Shown piece by piece: positions 14,486-22,875 of a stretch of DNA of 44,465 bases. Every line of letters begins with the position of its first letter. Within the stretch, counting starts at the first letter, position 1. The notes below the pieces were generated by a model. That model saw nothing but the letters and a program-made list of their open reading frames with translations. It did not search any database and was not told the origin of the DNA. A program made the position numbers and the translations under genes. This stretch comes from DATDAW01 sp036524675 (lineage in GTDB: Bacteria > Verrucomicrobiota > Verrucomicrobiia > Chthoniobacterales > DASVRZ01), in the NCBI GenBank assembly GCA_036524675.1, contig DATDBU010000183.1, positions 1-44,465 on the forward strand. Reading direction: 5' to 3'.

Positions 14486-15148
14486 TTATATCTGGATCAG
14501 CCCGCGACGGTTGGCGGCGGTGACGGCTTCGGTGCGACTGAGGACGTTGAGTTTGCTGAAGATGGCGCGGAGATGGGATTTGACCGTGGTCTCGGTGATG
14601 AAAAGCCGTGCGCCGATTTCCTTGTTGCTCATGCCGCTGGCCAGGAGCGTCAGCACGTCAAGTTCGCGTCCGGTAAGGGGATTGCTGCTGAGTCCGGAGG
14701 CCAATTTCTCTATCAATGACGGAGTGATACGTGTCTCGCCGTGATGCACCCGACGGATGCTGTCCAGCAATTCCTCGCGGCGGGTGTCTTTCAACAAGTA
14801 GGCTTTGGCTCCGGCCCGGATGGCGCACAGGATTTCGTTGTCAGTGTCGTAGGTGGTGAGCACGATGAATCGCGCCGAAGGATTGTGTTTGCGGATGCTT
14901 TCAATCGCGCCGACGCCATCCAGTTCGGGCATGCGCAGGTCGAGCAGGGCGACGTCGGGGCGATGTTTTTCCCACATTTCAACGGCTTCCCGGCCATTCG
15001 ACGCTTCAGCGACGACCACCATGTCGGGCTGGCGCCCGATGATCGCGGCCAGACCTTCCAAGACGGTGACGTGGTCGTCCGCAATTAGAATCCGGATTTT
15101 GTCCTCCGGCGCGTCTTCCATGGGCGTTTTATTGCTGGTCGATTTCAT
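14486..15148 (-). CDS. NarL/FixJ-type response regulator
   Basis: This is a 220-residue transcription regulator. The receiver domain (residues 16-135) has the acidic pocket ADDH at 23-26, phospho-acceptor Asp70 in VALLDLRMPELDG, the Thr of VLTTYDTD and the Lys of YLLKDTRREE. The LuxR-type HTH is at about 155-210 (LTGRELDVLTLLASGMSNKE, TVKSHLRAIFSKLNVLSRTE). The frame extends upstream, but ATG 15148 overlaps the kinase stop as ATGA, which indicates coupling. It is the evident partner of the histidine kinase just upstream. The target genes are unknown; no nearby operator could be assigned. Confidence 0.93.
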   Translation of the reverse strand: MKSTSNKTPMEDAPEDKIRILIADDHVTVLEGLAAIIGRQPDMVVVAEASNGREAVEMWEKHRPDVALLDLRMPELDGVGAIESIRKHNPSARFIVLTTYDTDNEILCAIRAGAKAYLLKDTRREELLDSIRRVHHGETRITPSLIEKLASGLSSNPLTGRELDVLTLLASGMSNKEIGARLFITETTVKSHLRAIFSKLNVLSRTEAVTAANRRGLIQI

Positions 15149-17928
15149 AAACGCGACGATGGGTCCTGTTTTGCCAGCGGCAGCGCAATCAAAATCGTCG
15201 TGCCTTTGCCGGATGCGCTCTCGATCTTCCATCTGGCGTTCATGACTTCGGCGCGCTCTTTGATTCCCAGCAATCCGAAGCCGTCCCATCGCGAGTCGGG
15301 GTCAAAACCGATTCCGTCATCGTTCAATTCCAGGCGAATTTCCTCCAGATTGAAGGCAAGATGAGCCTTGAAATGAGCGGCTCGCGCGTGCCGGAGTGTG
15401 TTCGTGAGTGCTTCCTGACAAATGCGCAGGAGATTTTCCTCCCACCCGGCCGGCAAAGGCGGAGGTTGACCGTCCGTGACGAATTCAGCCCGCAACTTCG
15501 TGCCCGTCGTCATTTTCCGGATGAGACTCTCCATTGCCACGCAAAGGTCGCTTTCGGTGAGTGTTTGAGGACGCAGCGCATGCACGGAACGTCGCGCCTC
15601 CTGCAGGCTGTCGCGCGCCAGTTCGCTCGCGTGTTCGATGTGCCGGGCGGCTTCCCCGGAGAGACCTTTTGTTTGCGCGTCTTCGGCCGCTTCCAACTGC
15701 ACGATCACGCCCATGAAGCCTTGAGCGAGCGTGTCGTGAATATCACGTGCGAGCCGGTTCCGTTCCGCCACCACCGCGGCCCGGCGGCTTTGTTGGGCCA
15801 GCCGCATCAGCTGAATCGACAGCATGGCCTGGTGGGCCAGAGCCTTCGTCAGATCGATTTCCGGACGCTGAAAAACCCGAGTGCCGGCGAAACGGATTCC
15901 GATGATTCCGGCCAGTCGACCCGCCATGGTCATGGGCGAAATGAGCAGGCCGCGCACGCCCTGGGCGGCCAGGTGGACTTTTAAATTGGCGAAGGGCCTC
16001 GTCAGAACTTCCTTCGGCCATTTCGCGGTGCGGCCGTCGCTGAGGGTGATGTGGGGAACCTCCGTGTCGATGTCCTCGATCACGATATGCGAACCGGTCT
16101 GCAGCGCCTCGACCCAAAGCGGCGGCGCGTCGCCGCTGACCGGAATGCTGCCTTCGAAATATTCCGTCTGGCGTCGCGTCCGGAACGCGCCTTCGTCGGT
16201 CACTCCCAGCAAATCGAGGCGTTCACCGTTTCGCTCCCAGATAGTGACGCTGAAGGCGCCAAGCTGGGCGAGGATGTTGTTGACCACGTGGCGGGGCAAA
16301 TTGTCCGGATCGGATTCCTGGGACAGCGAATCCAGGGTATGGATCAGCGCGTTCAACTGGCCGCGGGCGAGATGCTCGGAAGCGTGCAGGGCTTCAATGT
16401 CCGTATTGGTTCCATACCATTTCACCAATTTCCCCGATTCGTCGTAGAGGGGCACGCCCCGGAAAAGGAACCAGCGAAACTCGCCGTCGAACCGTCGCAG
16501 GCGCGCTTCGTATTCACCGGCTTCGCCCGCCTGAAGGATCGATTTCCAATACTCCACGAGCCCAGGAACGTCGTCGAGATGAATGGCCACCAGCCAGCCC
16601 CAACCGAGGGCCTGTTCCGGCGTGAGGCCCGTGTAATCGAGCCAGCGTTTGTTGAGATACTCGATGTGGCCGTCTGGCAGGGCGCTCCAGACCAGGCCGG
16701 GGATGGTGTCGATCGCCATCCGGAGATAGTCCTCACTCCGTTTCAGCGCTTCCTCGGCTTTCTTGCGCTGCTCGATTTCCACCTGTAGCGCCCGATTGGT
16801 TTGCTCCAGATCGGCCGTGCGTTCCTTGATGTGTCGCTCCAGTTCGAGATTGAGACGCATGGACGATTCCTCGGCAAGCTTGCGCTCCGTGATATCCATG
16901 ACCGTGCCAATGAAACGAATCGCCTGCCCTTCGGAATTGAAGAACGCCTGGCCTCGGGCGGTCACCCAATGTTCCGATCCATCGCGCGGGTGGATTGTCC
17001 GGTATTCCGCGCGGTATTCGCCGCCGTTGGCACCACTCAGCGCCTGCATTACGCTCCGATCCACACGCTCCCGGTCCTCCGGATGCACACACTTCAGAAA
17101 CATGTCGTGGGTCACCTCAGCATTTAGGGGCAATCCAAAAATCTCTTTCAGCCGGTGGGACCAGTCCCCGGAATTGGTCACGTCCGCCGAGTTCCAGACC
17201 CATAAACCGATGCGTCCTGTTTCAATCGCAAGTCTGAGCCGTTGCTCACTGTCGACGAGCGTCTGGTTGATTTCTCGCAATTGGGCCGCCTGTTGGGAGA
17301 GCTCGGTATTCAAGCGGCGCAGCTCTTCCTCGGCCCAACGCCTTTCATTCAGATCCCGCAAACGCGCTTCGAGTGCTTTTTGCTCGGTAAGATCGCGACA
17401 GGACGCCACGAACAGTTCCCGTTCCGGACAACCGAAACGCGCCACCCGCAAGTCCATTGTCCGCAAATCACCCGTTTTTCGCCGAAAAATGCGCTGGACG
17501 GTAACGGGCATCCCGCGCTCCATTCTCTGCATCAACGCGAGGATTTCGTCGCGGGACGCACTCGTCACAAAATCCCACGGGTGCATACCGACCAGTTCTT
17601 CGTGCGTGTAACCGGTCATTGCGCAGGCTGCCGGGTTGACCTCCACAATCCGTCCGCCGGCATCAACCAGAAAAATCGCTTCAGCCACGTGAGCAAAGAG
17701 AAGTTCCAGGAGCTCTTTTCGGTCCCGTTCCTGGTCATCAATCCCCTCCATCCGTGGCTGTCTGGCGTCAGTTTCAGGAGCAGCAGCGGAAACGGACGCC
17801 GATGTTTTCGCGCGAGTGTTTATGCGCCTGGGCTTCATCAAAACCACCCTACCATTGTCCGGCAGGGATGTTTCAATGAAACGTCGCGTCTTGGACCTCC
17901 TGCGGACTCCGAGGATGGAATGAGACAT
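15145..17928 (-). CDS. Multi-PAS/GAF sensor histidine kinase (NarL family)
   Basis: This is a 927-residue kinase without clear transmembrane segments, so probably cytoplasmic. After a basic low-complexity leader (1-65) come PAS1 (about 70-190, VDAGGRIVEVNPAACAMTGY), PAS2 with PAC (about 225-350, IGLWVWNSADVTNSGDWSHR), a coiled coil (about 350-395), PAS3 (about 395-515, LVWSALPDGHIEYLNKRWLD) and GAF (about 525-690). The HisKA_3 dimerisation domain has the phospho-His near 731 (NRLARDIHDTLAQGFMG), and the HATPase domain ends at 920 (NDDGIGFDP, GLLGIKERAEVM). ATG 17928 is the longest start; ATG 17838 (MKPRRINTRAK) would remove 30 residues. The ligand is unknown. It is coupled to the response regulator by ATGA. 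Confidence 0.93.
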   Translation of the reverse strand: MSHSILGVRRRSKTRRFIETSLPDNGRVVLMKPRRINTRAKTSASVSAAAPETDARQPRMEGIDDQERDRKELLELLFAHVAEAIFLVDAGGRIVEVNPAACAMTGYTHEELVGMHPWDFVTSASRDEILALMQRMERGMPVTVQRIFRRKTGDLRTMDLRVARFGCPERELFVASCRDLTEQKALEARLRDLNERRWAEEELRRLNTELSQQAAQLREINQTLVDSEQRLRLAIETGRIGLWVWNSADVTNSGDWSHRLKEIFGLPLNAEVTHDMFLKCVHPEDRERVDRSVMQALSGANGGEYRAEYRTIHPRDGSEHWVTARGQAFFNSEGQAIRFIGTVMDITERKLAEESSMRLNLELERHIKERTADLEQTNRALQVEIEQRKKAEEALKRSEDYLRMAIDTIPGLVWSALPDGHIEYLNKRWLDYTGLTPEQALGWGWLVAIHLDDVPGLVEYWKSILQAGEAGEYEARLRRFDGEFRWFLFRGVPLYDESGKLVKWYGTNTDIEALHASEHLARGQLNALIHTLDSLSQESDPDNLPRHVVNNILAQLGAFSVTIWERNGERLDLLGVTDEGAFRTRRQTEYFEGSIPVSGDAPPLWVEALQTGSHIVIEDIDTEVPHITLSDGRTAKWPKEVLTRPFANLKVHLAAQGVRGLLISPMTMAGRLAGIIGIRFAGTRVFQRPEIDLTKALAHQAMLSIQLMRLAQQSRRAAVVAERNRLARDIHDTLAQGFMGVIVQLEAAEDAQTKGLSGEAARHIEHASELARDSLQEARRSVHALRPQTLTESDLCVAMESLIRKMTTGTKLRAEFVTDGQPPPLPAGWEENLLRICQEALTNTLRHARAAHFKAHLAFNLEEIRLELNDDGIGFDPDSRWDGFGLLGIKERAEVMNARWKIESASGKGTTILIALPLAKQDPSSRL

Positions 17929-17995
17929 CCTAGTTTCTGTTTCCGCTGGAATTGGCAGCGGTTAAACTTGGAAATCTTCACAGAGGCGCATAACT

Positions 17996-18262
17996 ATGAA
18001 ATCGAAACTGTTGCGGATTATTCTCAGATGTGTTGGCGTCCTTCTGATGACAGTCGCTTGCGTTCGATTCGCAATCGGTTTTCTCCAGTCATTTTATCAG
18101 CGGGAATTTTCTCCTCCTGATACCCCTCCTGCCTTTGGGTTTAGCATCAGCCACACGACGATCGCCATGGGATTTGGCATCGATTATGCCACACCCATCC
18201 TTGGCGCGGTCGGTGCACTGCTCGTCGTACTAAGTTTGCTTCCGGCGCGAGTTAGACCCTGA
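17996..18262 (+). CDS. Small two-span membrane protein
   Basis: This 88-residue product has a hydrophobic helix at about 5-28 (LRIILRCVGVLLMTVACVRF), a polar Pro-rich loop (REFSPPDTPPAFG) and a second hydrophobic segment at about 58-83 (YATPILGAVGALLVVLSLLP) ending in ARVRP. CAGAGG lies 12 nt before the ATG as a ribosome site. I do not recognise a family. It is divergent from the kinase gene, with 67 nt between the two starts, and may share regulation with it. The two membrane spans and the ribosome site argue that it is a real gene. Confidence 0.6.
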   Translation: MKSKLLRIILRCVGVLLMTVACVRFAIGFLQSFYQREFSPPDTPPAFGFSISHTTIAMGFGIDYATPILGAVGALLVVLSLLPARVRP

Positions 18263-18337
18263 AGGAGGCGGCGTCTAAAGCGATTTCGACGCAAAATCGA
18301 TTGCCTGAGATCTTCGTTTGGATTCCTTCAACGCCTA

Positions 18338-18841
18338 CTAACTCGCCACGCAGCCGGTCTTGTTTTGCGGCGCGTATTCGATGCCTAAGTCCGCCGCACG
18401 CTTGCGATCAAGCCAGACTTTGCAGGCGCTGCGAATGCGCGTGAGGATGTAATAGACCGTCTGGCTCCGCGCTCTTACCAACTCGCCGCCTACCAGCTTC
18501 GGAACGAAATCGCCGGAAACATCGAGAATTTGCCGGATCGACGCACCTTTAAGTCCCGTGCATAGTATGGAAGTCATCGCTCGCGTCAGGGTCTGAACAT
18601 GCGCCCCCAGACTCACCCGGAGATCGACCGTCTGATCGTCTGCCACCGACAGAAAAACACCCACGGTGTCCGTGCATTCTTCGTCCTTGCGAACGTCCTC
18701 GAGGTCATACGAGGAGCCGGGCTTGGGCGAATGACTTCCGGCCTGGTCGGCGTATGCGATCAGGTTTTCCCGTTTTTCTTCCTCGGGAAGGTGTTCGAAC
18801 AAATCGACGATTTCGGCGAGTTTCGGCGGATATTGGCTCAT
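18338..18841 (-). CDS. sufE: SufE-family sulfur acceptor protein
   Basis: This 167-residue protein matches SufE/CsdE. It has an N-terminal helix pair (LAEIVDLFEHLPEEEKRENL), the loop with the sulfur-accepting Cys in EECTDTVGVFLSV (about residue 56), and the conserved C-terminal part LTRAMTSILCTGLKGASIRQ...VPKLVGGELVRARSQTVYYI. SufE takes persulfide sulfur from the desulfurase SufS and passes it to the SufBCD scaffold for Fe-S cluster assembly. Here the gene follows a rhodanese-type sulfurtransferase by 18 nt, an arrangement that suggests a persulfide relay. No sufS or sufBCD is in the window. The C-terminal tail (about 140-167) is longer than usual and carries two more Cys residues. Confidence 0.88.
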   Translation of the reverse strand: MSQYPPKLAEIVDLFEHLPEEEKRENLIAYADQAGSHSPKPGSSYDLEDVRKDEECTDTVGVFLSVADDQTVDLRVSLGAHVQTLTRAMTSILCTGLKGASIRQILDVSGDFVPKLVGGELVRARSQTVYYILTRIRSACKVWLDRKRAADLGIEYAPQNKTGCVAS

Positions 18842-18859
18842 GGGTTTGCTGCAGGCAAT

Positions 18860-19714
18860 TTAGCCGCGTTCGATGGGAGCGCGAACTGTGTTGCCCCACT
18901 CCGTCCAGGAGCCGTCGTAATTGCGGACATTTTTGTAGCCCAGTAGATACGTCAGCACGAACCAGGTGTGACTCGACCGCTCGCCGATCCGGCAATACGC
19001 AATGATGTCGTCATCCGGCTTCAGGCCGACGCCTTCGGTGTAAATTTTGGTGAGTTCATCCACGGATTTGAACGTAGCGTCGTCGTTGGCCGCCGTTTTC
19101 CACGGAATGCTCTTCGCACCGGGAACGTGCCCTCCACGCAGCACGCCTTCCTGCGGATACTCGGGCATGTGCGTGATTTCACCTTTGAACTCGCCAGGGG
19201 AACGCACGTCGATGAGGGGTCTTCCAGCTTTGCTTTGGGCCAGCGTGTCCGCAAAAAAGGCCCGGATTTCGTCATCGAAACGCTTAACAGGCACAGGATA
19301 GCTGGTCCTCGGATACTCCGCCTTGTCGCGTGTCAGTGGGCGACCCTCGGAGATCCATTTGTCGCGGCCGCCATTGACGACTTTGACGTTGGTGTGTCCG
19401 AAAAGACGGAACGCCCAGAGGGCGTATGTTGCCCACCAGTTCGACTTATCGCCGTAGAAAACGACGGTGGTATCCGGGGTGATGCCATTGCGGGAAGCGA
19501 GATCAGCGAACTTTTCAGGAGTGATGTAATCGCGTAGGACAGGATCTTGGAGATCCGCCTTCCAATCGATGTGCACCGCGCTTGGGACGTGGCCGGTGTG
19601 ATACAGCAAAATGTCTTCGTTGCTTTCGACGATACGAATGGACGGGTCTCCGAGGTGATCGGCCAGCCACTGTGTGCTTACGAGAGCTTCGGGATGCGCA
19701 TATTGAGAAGCCAT
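18860..19714 (-). CDS. sseA: Tandem-rhodanese sulfurtransferase (SseA/TST-like)
   Basis: This is a 284-residue sulfurtransferase with two rhodanese domains. The N-terminal inactive domain (8-130) starts VSTQWLADHLGDPSIRIVES. The C-terminal domain (about 165-280) has the active-site loop CRIGERSSHTWF, with the persulfide-forming Cys at about residue 241. Thiosulfate or 3-mercaptopyruvate would be the donor. The loop form CRIGER is usual for the thiosulfate type, although the two groups are hard to separate from sequence. The gene lies 18 nt upstream of sufE in the same direction. It is divergent from zwf across 230 nt. Confidence 0.92.
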   Translation of the reverse strand: MASQYAHPEALVSTQWLADHLGDPSIRIVESNEDILLYHTGHVPSAVHIDWKADLQDPVLRDYITPEKFADLASRNGITPDTTVVFYGDKSNWWATYALWAFRLFGHTNVKVVNGGRDKWISEGRPLTRDKAEYPRTSYPVPVKRFDDEIRAFFADTLAQSKAGRPLIDVRSPGEFKGEITHMPEYPQEGVLRGGHVPGAKSIPWKTAANDDATFKSVDELTKIYTEGVGLKPDDDIIAYCRIGERSSHTWFVLTYLLGYKNVRNYDGSWTEWGNTVRAPIERG

Positions 19715-19944
19715 ATTTGGAGAAAGTTGATGGGGGCGAGTAGTTTAAGCCCTCCGGCTGACATCACGCAAGGGCAGGTATGCATCGAGCCGGGTGGAAA
19801 CATCCGGGATACGGACTCCCTTTCTTGCATTTTTTGAGATTGAATTGACGATTCACCCGAACTAAGGCGAATCGACACCAGAAAAACTGACAAACTCGCT
19901 TCGGGAGAGCACCGCGCTTCCGCCACGTCCACTACCCAATTTCC

Positions 19945-21471
19945 ATGGAAAAAACACCCAACGCAAACGCACCCCGCGCCGCCGCACAGCCGTGCACGAT
20001 CGTTATTTTCGGCGCCACAGGTGACCTCACCCACCGCAAACTGATCCCCGCCATTTACAATCTGCTCCTCGACGGCGACCTGCCCGAGGGGACGGCCGTC
20101 GTCGGGTTTGCCCGGCGTGAAAAAACAGACGAGCAATTTCGCACGGAGCTCGAGGAAACGACCCGCAAATTTTCCCGCCAGTCATTCAACGAAGAGCTTT
20201 GGCAGAAATTCGCTCCTGGCCTCTATTATCACCGCAGTGAATTTGGTGATGTCGAAGGCTACAAATCGCTCGCTGCCCGTCTGGATGAAATCGACGCCGC
20301 GGGCCTCACCAAAGGCAATCGCCTCTTCTATCTTGCCGCTGGCCCCGATCAATTCGAAAGCATCCTCGTCAATCTCAAGGACGCCGGGCTTAACAAAGCA
20401 AAAGAAGGTTCATGGGCGCGCGTCGTCGTTGAGAAACCCTTTGGCACCAACCTCGAGTCGGCAAGCCACCTCAACGGCGTCGTCAACAGCTCGTTTGCCG
20501 AACGCGACACCTTCCGCATTGACCACTATCTCGGAAAGGAAACCGCGCAAAACATCATGGTGCTGCGCTTCGCCAACGCCATCTGGGAAGGTCTCTGGAA
20601 CCATCGCTACATCGACCACGTGCAGATCACTGCTGCTGAACCGCTCGGTGTCGAAGGCCGCGGAGGCTACTATGAAGGCGCCGGAGCGCTTCGCGACATG
20701 GTTCAGAACCATCTTCTGCAGCTCGTCTGTCTCGTCGCCATGGAACCGCCGGTCGATTTGAGCGCGGACAGCGTTCGCGACGAAAAAGTCAAAGTCATCC
20801 GCTCGCTGCGCGCATTCAGCGGCCCTGCTGATGTCGCGGCCAACGTCGTCCGCGGCCAGTATTCCGCAGGCGCCATCAACGGCGCCCGTGTCAAAGCCTA
20901 CCGGGACGAGGAACGCGTCAATCCTGAGTCGAACACGGAGACTTTTGTCGCCCTTAGGTTGCACATCGACAACTGGCGTTGGGCTGACGTGCCGTTTTAT
21001 GTTCGCGTCGGCAAACGGCTCGCAAAAGGCGGCACCGAGATTGCCATCACCTTCAAAAAAGCGCCGCCCGTTCTCTATAACAAGAACTGCGACAACTTTG
21101 ACACCAATGTCCTCGTGATCCGCATCCAGCCAGACGAAGGCATTTCTTTCCGAATCGCGGCCAAGGTTCCCGGTGCTACGACAAAAATCGAACGTGTAAA
21201 GCTGGACTTCGAATACAAGAGCACCTTCGGCAAAGCCTCGCCCGAAGCCTACGAGCGTCTCCTCCTGGATTCTATGGCTGGTGATGCGACACTTTTCGCC
21301 CGGCGCGATGAGGTCGAACACGCGTGGAGATTCATCGACGAAATCGAAAAAGCCTGGACGTCTGCGACTGGTGACGACCTGCCGTTGAGCTTCTACACCT
21401 CCGGCAGCTGGGGCCCGAAAGAAGCCGACGATCTCCTCGAGCCCGAGGGTCACGTCTGGCGGAAGTTCTGA
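19945..21471 (+). CDS. zwf: Glucose-6-phosphate 1-dehydrogenase
   Basis: This 508-residue enzyme oxidises glucose-6-phosphate to 6-phosphogluconolactone, the first step of the oxidative pentose phosphate pathway. The NADP-binding motif is IVIFGATGDLTHRKLIPAIY (residues 20-39). The substrate-site motif is RIDHYLGKETAQN (about 191-203). Typical signatures follow (EKPFGTNLESA; GYYEGAGALRDMVQNHLLQL). Length and motifs are normal. ATG 19945 precedes the fold by about 17 residues. The 230 nt upstream, shared with the divergent sseA, show no clear operator. 6-phosphogluconate dehydrogenase lies 6 kb downstream on the same strand; no lactonase (pgl) is seen between them. Confidence 0.97.
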   Translation: MEKTPNANAPRAAAQPCTIVIFGATGDLTHRKLIPAIYNLLLDGDLPEGTAVVGFARREKTDEQFRTELEETTRKFSRQSFNEELWQKFAPGLYYHRSEFGDVEGYKSLAARLDEIDAAGLTKGNRLFYLAAGPDQFESILVNLKDAGLNKAKEGSWARVVVEKPFGTNLESASHLNGVVNSSFAERDTFRIDHYLGKETAQNIMVLRFANAIWEGLWNHRYIDHVQITAAEPLGVEGRGGYYEGAGALRDMVQNHLLQLVCLVAMEPPVDLSADSVRDEKVKVIRSLRAFSGPADVAANVVRGQYSAGAINGARVKAYRDEERVNPESNTETFVALRLHIDNWRWADVPFYVRVGKRLAKGGTEIAITFKKAPPVLYNKNCDNFDTNVLVIRIQPDEGISFRIAAKVPGATTKIERVKLDFEYKSTFGKASPEAYERLLLDSMAGDATLFARRDEVEHAWRFIDEIEKAWTSATGDDLPLSFYTSGSWGPKEADDLLEPEGHVWRKF

Positions 21472-21511
21472 CCTCTCCTTACGGAAGAGAAAAGCCATTC
21501 CCGATTTGAAA

Positions 21512-21536
21512 AGCCGGGGAACAAATTTCCCCGGCT
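21512..21536 (+). terminator. Hairpin after zwf
   Basis: A perfect 10-bp stem AGCCGGGGAA/TTCCCCGGCT surrounds the loop CAAAT, 40 nt after the zwf stop. No T-run follows, so it may act as a weak terminator or as an mRNA-stabilising hairpin. Confidence 0.6.
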
Positions 21537-21738
21537 CAAAGCATGGAATGCGGCGGCTCTGTGTTGAAAACAGCCCCCCTTTTAACCGGATGCCTGACTG
21601 GAAGCCGGCACCCTAAAATGCCTGCAATAAATGGCATTGTTTTTGACCGAAAAACTAGCATCCCGTTTTCCGTCCGGAGGCGTAGAGTTTAGAGGGTTCC
21701 CTCCTATCCCAATCCTCCAGTTCAAACTCTTCCCCACA

Positions 21739-22167
21739 ATGAATCTGTCTTCCCCGTCCGAACAATCCCCGCAATCCACCCGCCATCAAGCGGAGTCGCC
21801 GCCTTCGGGGCTGTTCAGCCCCTTAACCCCCAACGACTCGACTGTGGTCGCTGCCAACCGGATGTGTTCGGCAGATTCAGATTGGTGGCCGGTTGCTGAC
21901 GACGGACGATTGGTCGGCTTGGTTTGCACCCGGCATCCCGACTATTCCACGGCCGGTTATGGCCATGACCCGGCCTCCGTGCCCGTCCGTGAAGTCATGA
22001 GTCGGGACTTGATCTTTTGCACCGAGGATCAGGATCGGGCAGAAGTTCAGTGTTTGATGGCTGAAAAAGGCTTGCGCTTTTTGCCTGTAGTCAATTCGGC
22101 CATGCAAATCATTGGCTTTGTGACACGTAACGAAGCCAACGAATGCGGTATACGACCCGTCATGTGA
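21739..22167 (+). CDS. CBS-domain protein, single intact CBS
   Basis: This is a 142-residue protein. The first CBS unit is short and degenerate (VVAANRMCSADSDWWPVADD then GRLVGLVCTRH). The second is complete (VREVMSRDLIFCTEDQDRAE, KGLRFLPVVNSAMQIIGFVT). CBS pairs bind adenine nucleotides such as AMP, ATP or SAM and regulate a partner protein. No other domain is fused. The frame is open from 21631, but ATG 21739 (MNLSSPSEQ) is preferred because the extra N-terminus is not family-like. A small lipoprotein gene begins 22 nt downstream. Confidence 0.78.
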   Translation: MNLSSPSEQSPQSTRHQAESPPSGLFSPLTPNDSTVVAANRMCSADSDWWPVADDGRLVGLVCTRHPDYSTAGYGHDPASVPVREVMSRDLIFCTEDQDRAEVQCLMAEKGLRFLPVVNSAMQIIGFVTRNEANECGIRPVM

Positions 22168-22189
22168 GCAGAAGCGATTTGTTTCTGCT

Positions 22190-22354
22190 ATGAAAGCTCT
22201 TATTGCCGTCTGTATTGCGGCTATTTTGATGGCTGGCTGCTATGGGCCCGGCGGACCTGCGCAGCGCACTGGCCGGACCATCGACCACGGAGCAGCCAAG
22301 GTCGGTGAGGCAGTTGAAAAGACCGGGGAAAAAATCCAGGAAACAGCACAGTAG
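22190..22354 (+). CDS. Entericidin-like small lipoprotein
   Basis: This 54-residue product begins MKALIAVCIAAILMAGC, a signal peptide with lipobox LMAGC ending at Cys17, so it is expected to be lipidated and anchored in a membrane. The mature part is GR-rich, then ends in an amphipathic helix (AAKVGEAVEKTGEKIQETAQ). Size and composition resemble entericidins and other small envelope lipoproteins. AGAAG precedes the ATG as a weak ribosome site. It lies 22 nt after the CBS gene, probably in the same transcript. The gene is short, but the lipobox and clean frame support it. Its role could be envelope stress or an entericidin-type toxin/antidote. Confidence 0.75.
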   Translation: MKALIAVCIAAILMAGCYGPGGPAQRTGRTIDHGAAKVGEAVEKTGEKIQETAQ

Positions 22355-22407
22355 ATCCAATCCCGTTTTTCTTGATTTTGGCCCGTAGTTGCTTGTTTTC
22401 TATCGGG

Positions 22408-22875
22408 ATGACAATCGACAGGGCTTTGCAAGCCGCAGAAGGCTACGGCGAACTGGGGATGTTCCAGGACGCCATGAAGGAACTCGATACCATTCCTGAA
22501 GAATACCAGCGTGAACTCAAGGTAGCGCAGATTCGGATGTTCACGCTGCTGCGGTTCAAACAATGGCGTCTGGCGCTCGAAGTCAGTCAGGTGCTGTGCA
22601 AAGATCATCCGGACCAGCCCGTCGGCTACATTCATGCTGCGTTTTGCCTGCATGAACTCGGCAACACGTTGGAAGCTCGCGAGATGCTGATCAACGGTCC
22701 GCAATCACTCCTCAATGAGGCGACTTATTATTACAATCTCGCCTGCTATAATGCCGTTCTGGGCGAGACCAAGCAGGCCCGCGCTTATCTCAAGACGAGC
22801 TTCAAAATGAACAAAAAATTCCGCGAACTGGCAGAGAATGACCCCGATCTCCGCGCCATCTGGCAGGAAGCTTAA
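22408..22875 (+). CDS. TPR-repeat protein
   Basis: This 155-residue protein is made of tetratricopeptide-like helical pairs: ALQAAEGYGELGMFQDAMKE, then QWRLALEVSQVLCKDHPDQP, CLHELGNTLEAREML and YYNLACYNAVLGETKQARAY. There is no signal peptide or enzyme motif. It is presumably a protein-binding scaffold. ATG 22408 (MTIDRALQ) is chosen; the frame opens earlier at 22372 but the added residues are hydrophobic and unlike TPR. Its stop overlaps the next start as TAATG (22873-22877), so it is coupled to the beta-lactamase-like gene. Confidence 0.82.
   Translation: MTIDRALQAAEGYGELGMFQDAMKELDTIPEEYQRELKVAQIRMFTLLRFKQWRLALEVSQVLCKDHPDQPVGYIHAAFCLHELGNTLEAREMLINGPQSLLNEATYYYNLACYNAVLGETKQARAYLKTSFKMNKKFRELAENDPDLRAIWQEA

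Noticed and set aside
19715..19944. Regulatory element in the zwf/sseA divergent region
   Set aside because: A TTGACG-like box is present near 19853, but no convincing -10 follows at the right distance. Beyond being the shared promoter region, nothing specific could be supported.
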